A stretch of 35,857 nt of DNA from an uncultured Bacteroides sp. GTDB lineage: Bacteria > Bacteroidota > Bacteroidia > Bacteroidales > Bacteroidaceae. This document shows, one piece after another, positions 34,097 to 35,857 of the stretch (positions are counted from its first letter, which is position 1; each line of letters begins with the position of its first letter). The notes beneath the pieces were generated by a model. That model had not been told where the DNA came from. It ran no database searches and saw nothing but the letters and a program-made list of their open reading frames with translations. A program made the position numbers and the translations under genes. The stretch spans positions 1 through 35,857 of the forward strand of contig CALUOV010000007.1 of NCBI GenBank assembly GCA_944322275.1, read 5' to 3'.

Positions 34097-35698
34097 ATGA
34101 AGATTGCTAAAATGCCACATACTTACACCATAATATATGTTGTTATATTGGTGTGTGCGCTCCTTTCGTGGATTATCCCTGCGGGCGAGTATTCCCGTGA
34201 AGTCCGGATGGTAAACGGGATCGAGCGTACGGTCATTGTCGACAATTCTTTTCATGCCGTTGACGCTGCTCCTCAAAGTTGGGAAGTCTTTGGCGTTTTG
34301 CTAGATGGATTTCAAGCACAGGGTGGAATTATTGCGTTTCTTTTGATTATAGGCGGTTCGTTTCAGATTATGAACAACAGCAGAGCCATTGACGTCGGAA
34401 TTATGTCATTCCTCAAGCAATCGTTGTCGTTGGAGAAATATGCTTTCTTCCGATATTTGGGAATGAACAATGTGGTGATTACGTGTGTGATTATCGTATT
34501 CAGTTTGTTTGGTGCCATTTTCGGAATGAGCGAGGAGTCACTGGCTTTTGTCGTGATTATTGTCCCTCTTGCCATATCAATGGGCTATGATTCCATAACG
34601 GGATTGTGCATGGTTTATGTGGCGGCGCATGTCGGTTTCTCTGGGGCCATATTGAATCCGTTTACAATCGGTATTGCCCAAGGTCTGTCCGGTCTGCCTT
34701 TGTTTTCCGGTTTCGGATACCGCATTTTCTGTTGGGCCCTGTTGACCTTCCTGCTGATTGTTTTCGTGTTACGCTATGCCGCCAAAGTTAAGAAGAATCC
34801 GGAGTCATCGTTGATGTATCAACAGGACTGTCACTGGAGGGAGAAAAGTGGGAAAGGCATTGAGATAGACTTGCAGGGAAAAAACACACGATCGGCGTGG
34901 ATTGTCTATATCCTGTTGCTGGCGGCTTTGGCTTGTTTTTCGGTCATCTATCCGATGACGGTTTTTGAGGTGGGCGAGAAGGCCTTCCGGTTTGCGGCGG
35001 TTCCGGTTTTCTCCATCCTGTTTGCCTTGACCGGTTTTCTGGGACTGAGAAAGTCGAATCAATTTTTCATATTGAACTTGTTGGGATATACGGTTGTATT
35101 TCTTGTAATCGGAGTCTTGGGCTACGGCTGGTATCTCACTGAAATCTCAGCCATATTCTTAGCAATGGGCATTCTGTCGGGTTATGCCAATTCCGATAAT
35201 ACGGATCAGCTTATCAACCAGTTCTTGATTGGTGCCAAAGACATGCTTTCGCCGGCATTAGTGGTAGCGTTGGCGGGTGGCATCATTCAGATTCTGCAGG
35301 ACGGTCACATCATCGATCCCATCCTGCACGGCCTGGCAACGCTGATGGGCGAAACGAGCCGGGTTATAGCGTTGGAGGCGATGTATCTGATTCAGACCAT
35401 CATAAACCTCATGATCCCCTCAGGAACAGCCAAAGCCGCTTTGACCATGCCTATCATGGCTCCGTTCTCGGATGTGATAGCTATTTCACGTCAAGCCACT
35501 GTCTTGGCATACCAGTTCGGCGATGGTTTTACCAACATGATTACTCCTACGTCAGGAGTCTTAATGGGGGCTTTGGGGCTTGCCCGCGTTCCTTATGAGA
35601 TATGGATAAAATGGTTCTGGAAATTTTTGCTTGTTTTTATTATTCTGGGGGCGATTTTGTTGGTGCCTACGATTTATATTCCTTTGGATGGTTTCTGA
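34097..35698 (+). CDS. YfcC/DcuC-family permease (amino acid, dipeptide or C4-dicarboxylate)
   Basis: 533 residues, about 12 predicted helices. The N-terminus MPHTYTIIYVVILVCALLSWIIPAGEYSR followed by an extracytoplasmic loop, then GIIAFLLIIGGSFQIMNNSRAIDVGI and later GGIIQILQDGHIIDPILHGLA and IMIPSGTAKAALTMPIMAPFSDV-like segments, are characteristic of YfcC/ArcD-related proteins of the DcuC superfamily. Relatives transport arginine/ornithine, aminobenzoyl-glutamate or C4-dicarboxylates. It starts 9 bp after cyanophycinase, so it is the natural inner-membrane importer for the products, such as beta-Asp-Arg dipeptide or its amino acids; the substrate is inferred from context only. No intrinsic terminator is seen right after the stop, so the operon may continue beyond the window. 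Confidence 0.88.
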   Translation: MKIAKMPHTYTIIYVVILVCALLSWIIPAGEYSREVRMVNGIERTVIVDNSFHAVDAAPQSWEVFGVLLDGFQAQGGIIAFLLIIGGSFQIMNNSRAIDVGIMSFLKQSLSLEKYAFFRYLGMNNVVITCVIIVFSLFGAIFGMSEESLAFVVIIVPLAISMGYDSITGLCMVYVAAHVGFSGAILNPFTIGIAQGLSGLPLFSGFGYRIFCWALLTFLLIVFVLRYAAKVKKNPESSLMYQQDCHWREKSGKGIEIDLQGKNTRSAWIVYILLLAALACFSVIYPMTVFEVGEKAFRFAAVPVFSILFALTGFLGLRKSNQFFILNLLGYTVVFLVIGVLGYGWYLTEISAIFLAMGILSGYANSDNTDQLINQFLIGAKDMLSPALVVALAGGIIQILQDGHIIDPILHGLATLMGETSRVIALEAMYLIQTIINLMIPSGTAKAALTMPIMAPFSDVIAISRQATVLAYQFGDGFTNMITPTSGVLMGALGLARVPYEIWIKWFWKFLLVFIILGAILLVPTIYIPLDGF

Positions 35699-35791
35699 TG
35701 TGGGGTGAAGATAAGTTTTCATTCTGAAATATAGAAACCGACATGAACGGAAGTTCCATAGGGATATTCAGTAAATAGCATAAACCCAAAT

Positions 35792-35831
35792 CGGTCATTA
35801 GAGACGGAGTTAGCACTATTTCTAATGACCG
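35792..35831. repeat. Perfect 11-bp inverted repeat at the window end
   Basis: CGGTCATTAGA (35792-35802) and TCTAATGACCG (35821-35831) flank 18 bases; a further CATTAGA follows at 35833-35839. No T-tract follows, so it is more likely an operator or element end than a terminator. Confidence 0.6.
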
Positions 35832-35857
35832 CCATTAGAAAGATGTGGTTGTATATA

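Overview
The window looks like a Bacteroides-type (Bacteroidales) chromosome. The evidence is SusC/SusD-like outer-membrane pairs, TonB-dependent receptors with carboxypeptidase-regulatory-like N-terminal domains, lipoproteins with short Cys lipoboxes, a Bacteroidetes 'putative porin', and several promoters of the Bacteroides sigma-ABfr type (-33 TTG/TTTG, spacer 19-21, -7 box TAnnTTTG). I see no rRNA, tRNA, CRISPR array, phage module or resistance gene.

Region 1 (1-6195): the 3' end of a DDE transposase, then an ABC export operon of permease, ATPase and permease (MacB/FtsX type). The operon is preceded by a near-consensus sigma-54 promoter and two palindromes whose centres lie 21 bp apart, the layout expected for an NtrC-type activator. 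The second permease carries a one-base frameshift. The first intergenic gap holds a 22-bp-period palindromic array.

Region 2 (6186-15930): a minus-strand pair (putative porin, then a membrane-anchored solute-binding-domain protein), a minus-strand SpoU/TrmH RNA methyltransferase, a divergent CPA2 cation/proton antiporter followed by a HIT protein, and clpB with paired palindromes upstream and a strong terminator downstream.

Region 3 (15931-25268): a 560-bp gap with a second 22-bp-period palindromic array, then a TonB-dependent receptor, a large multi-module surface lipoprotein and, after an intrinsic terminator, a lipoprotein DNA/RNA non-specific endonuclease. Together these suggest a cell-surface nucleic-acid degradation and uptake locus. 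An SLC13-type transporter with two RCK_C domains follows, bracketed by two near-identical 27-bp repeats.

Region 4 (25272-35857): a minus-strand D-2-hydroxyacid dehydrogenase, then one tightly packed plus-strand operon of SusC, SusD, anchor-J-like lipoprotein, M20 (PepT-like) peptidase, exported cyanophycinase (S51) and YfcC/DcuC-type permease. It has no glycoside hydrolase and reads as a peptide-utilization locus. The cyanophycinase keeps the catalytic residues and the beta-Asp-Arg pocket residues of characterised CphB, so cyanophycin or isoaspartyl-linked peptides are the leading substrate hypothesis. This is the most interesting system in the window.
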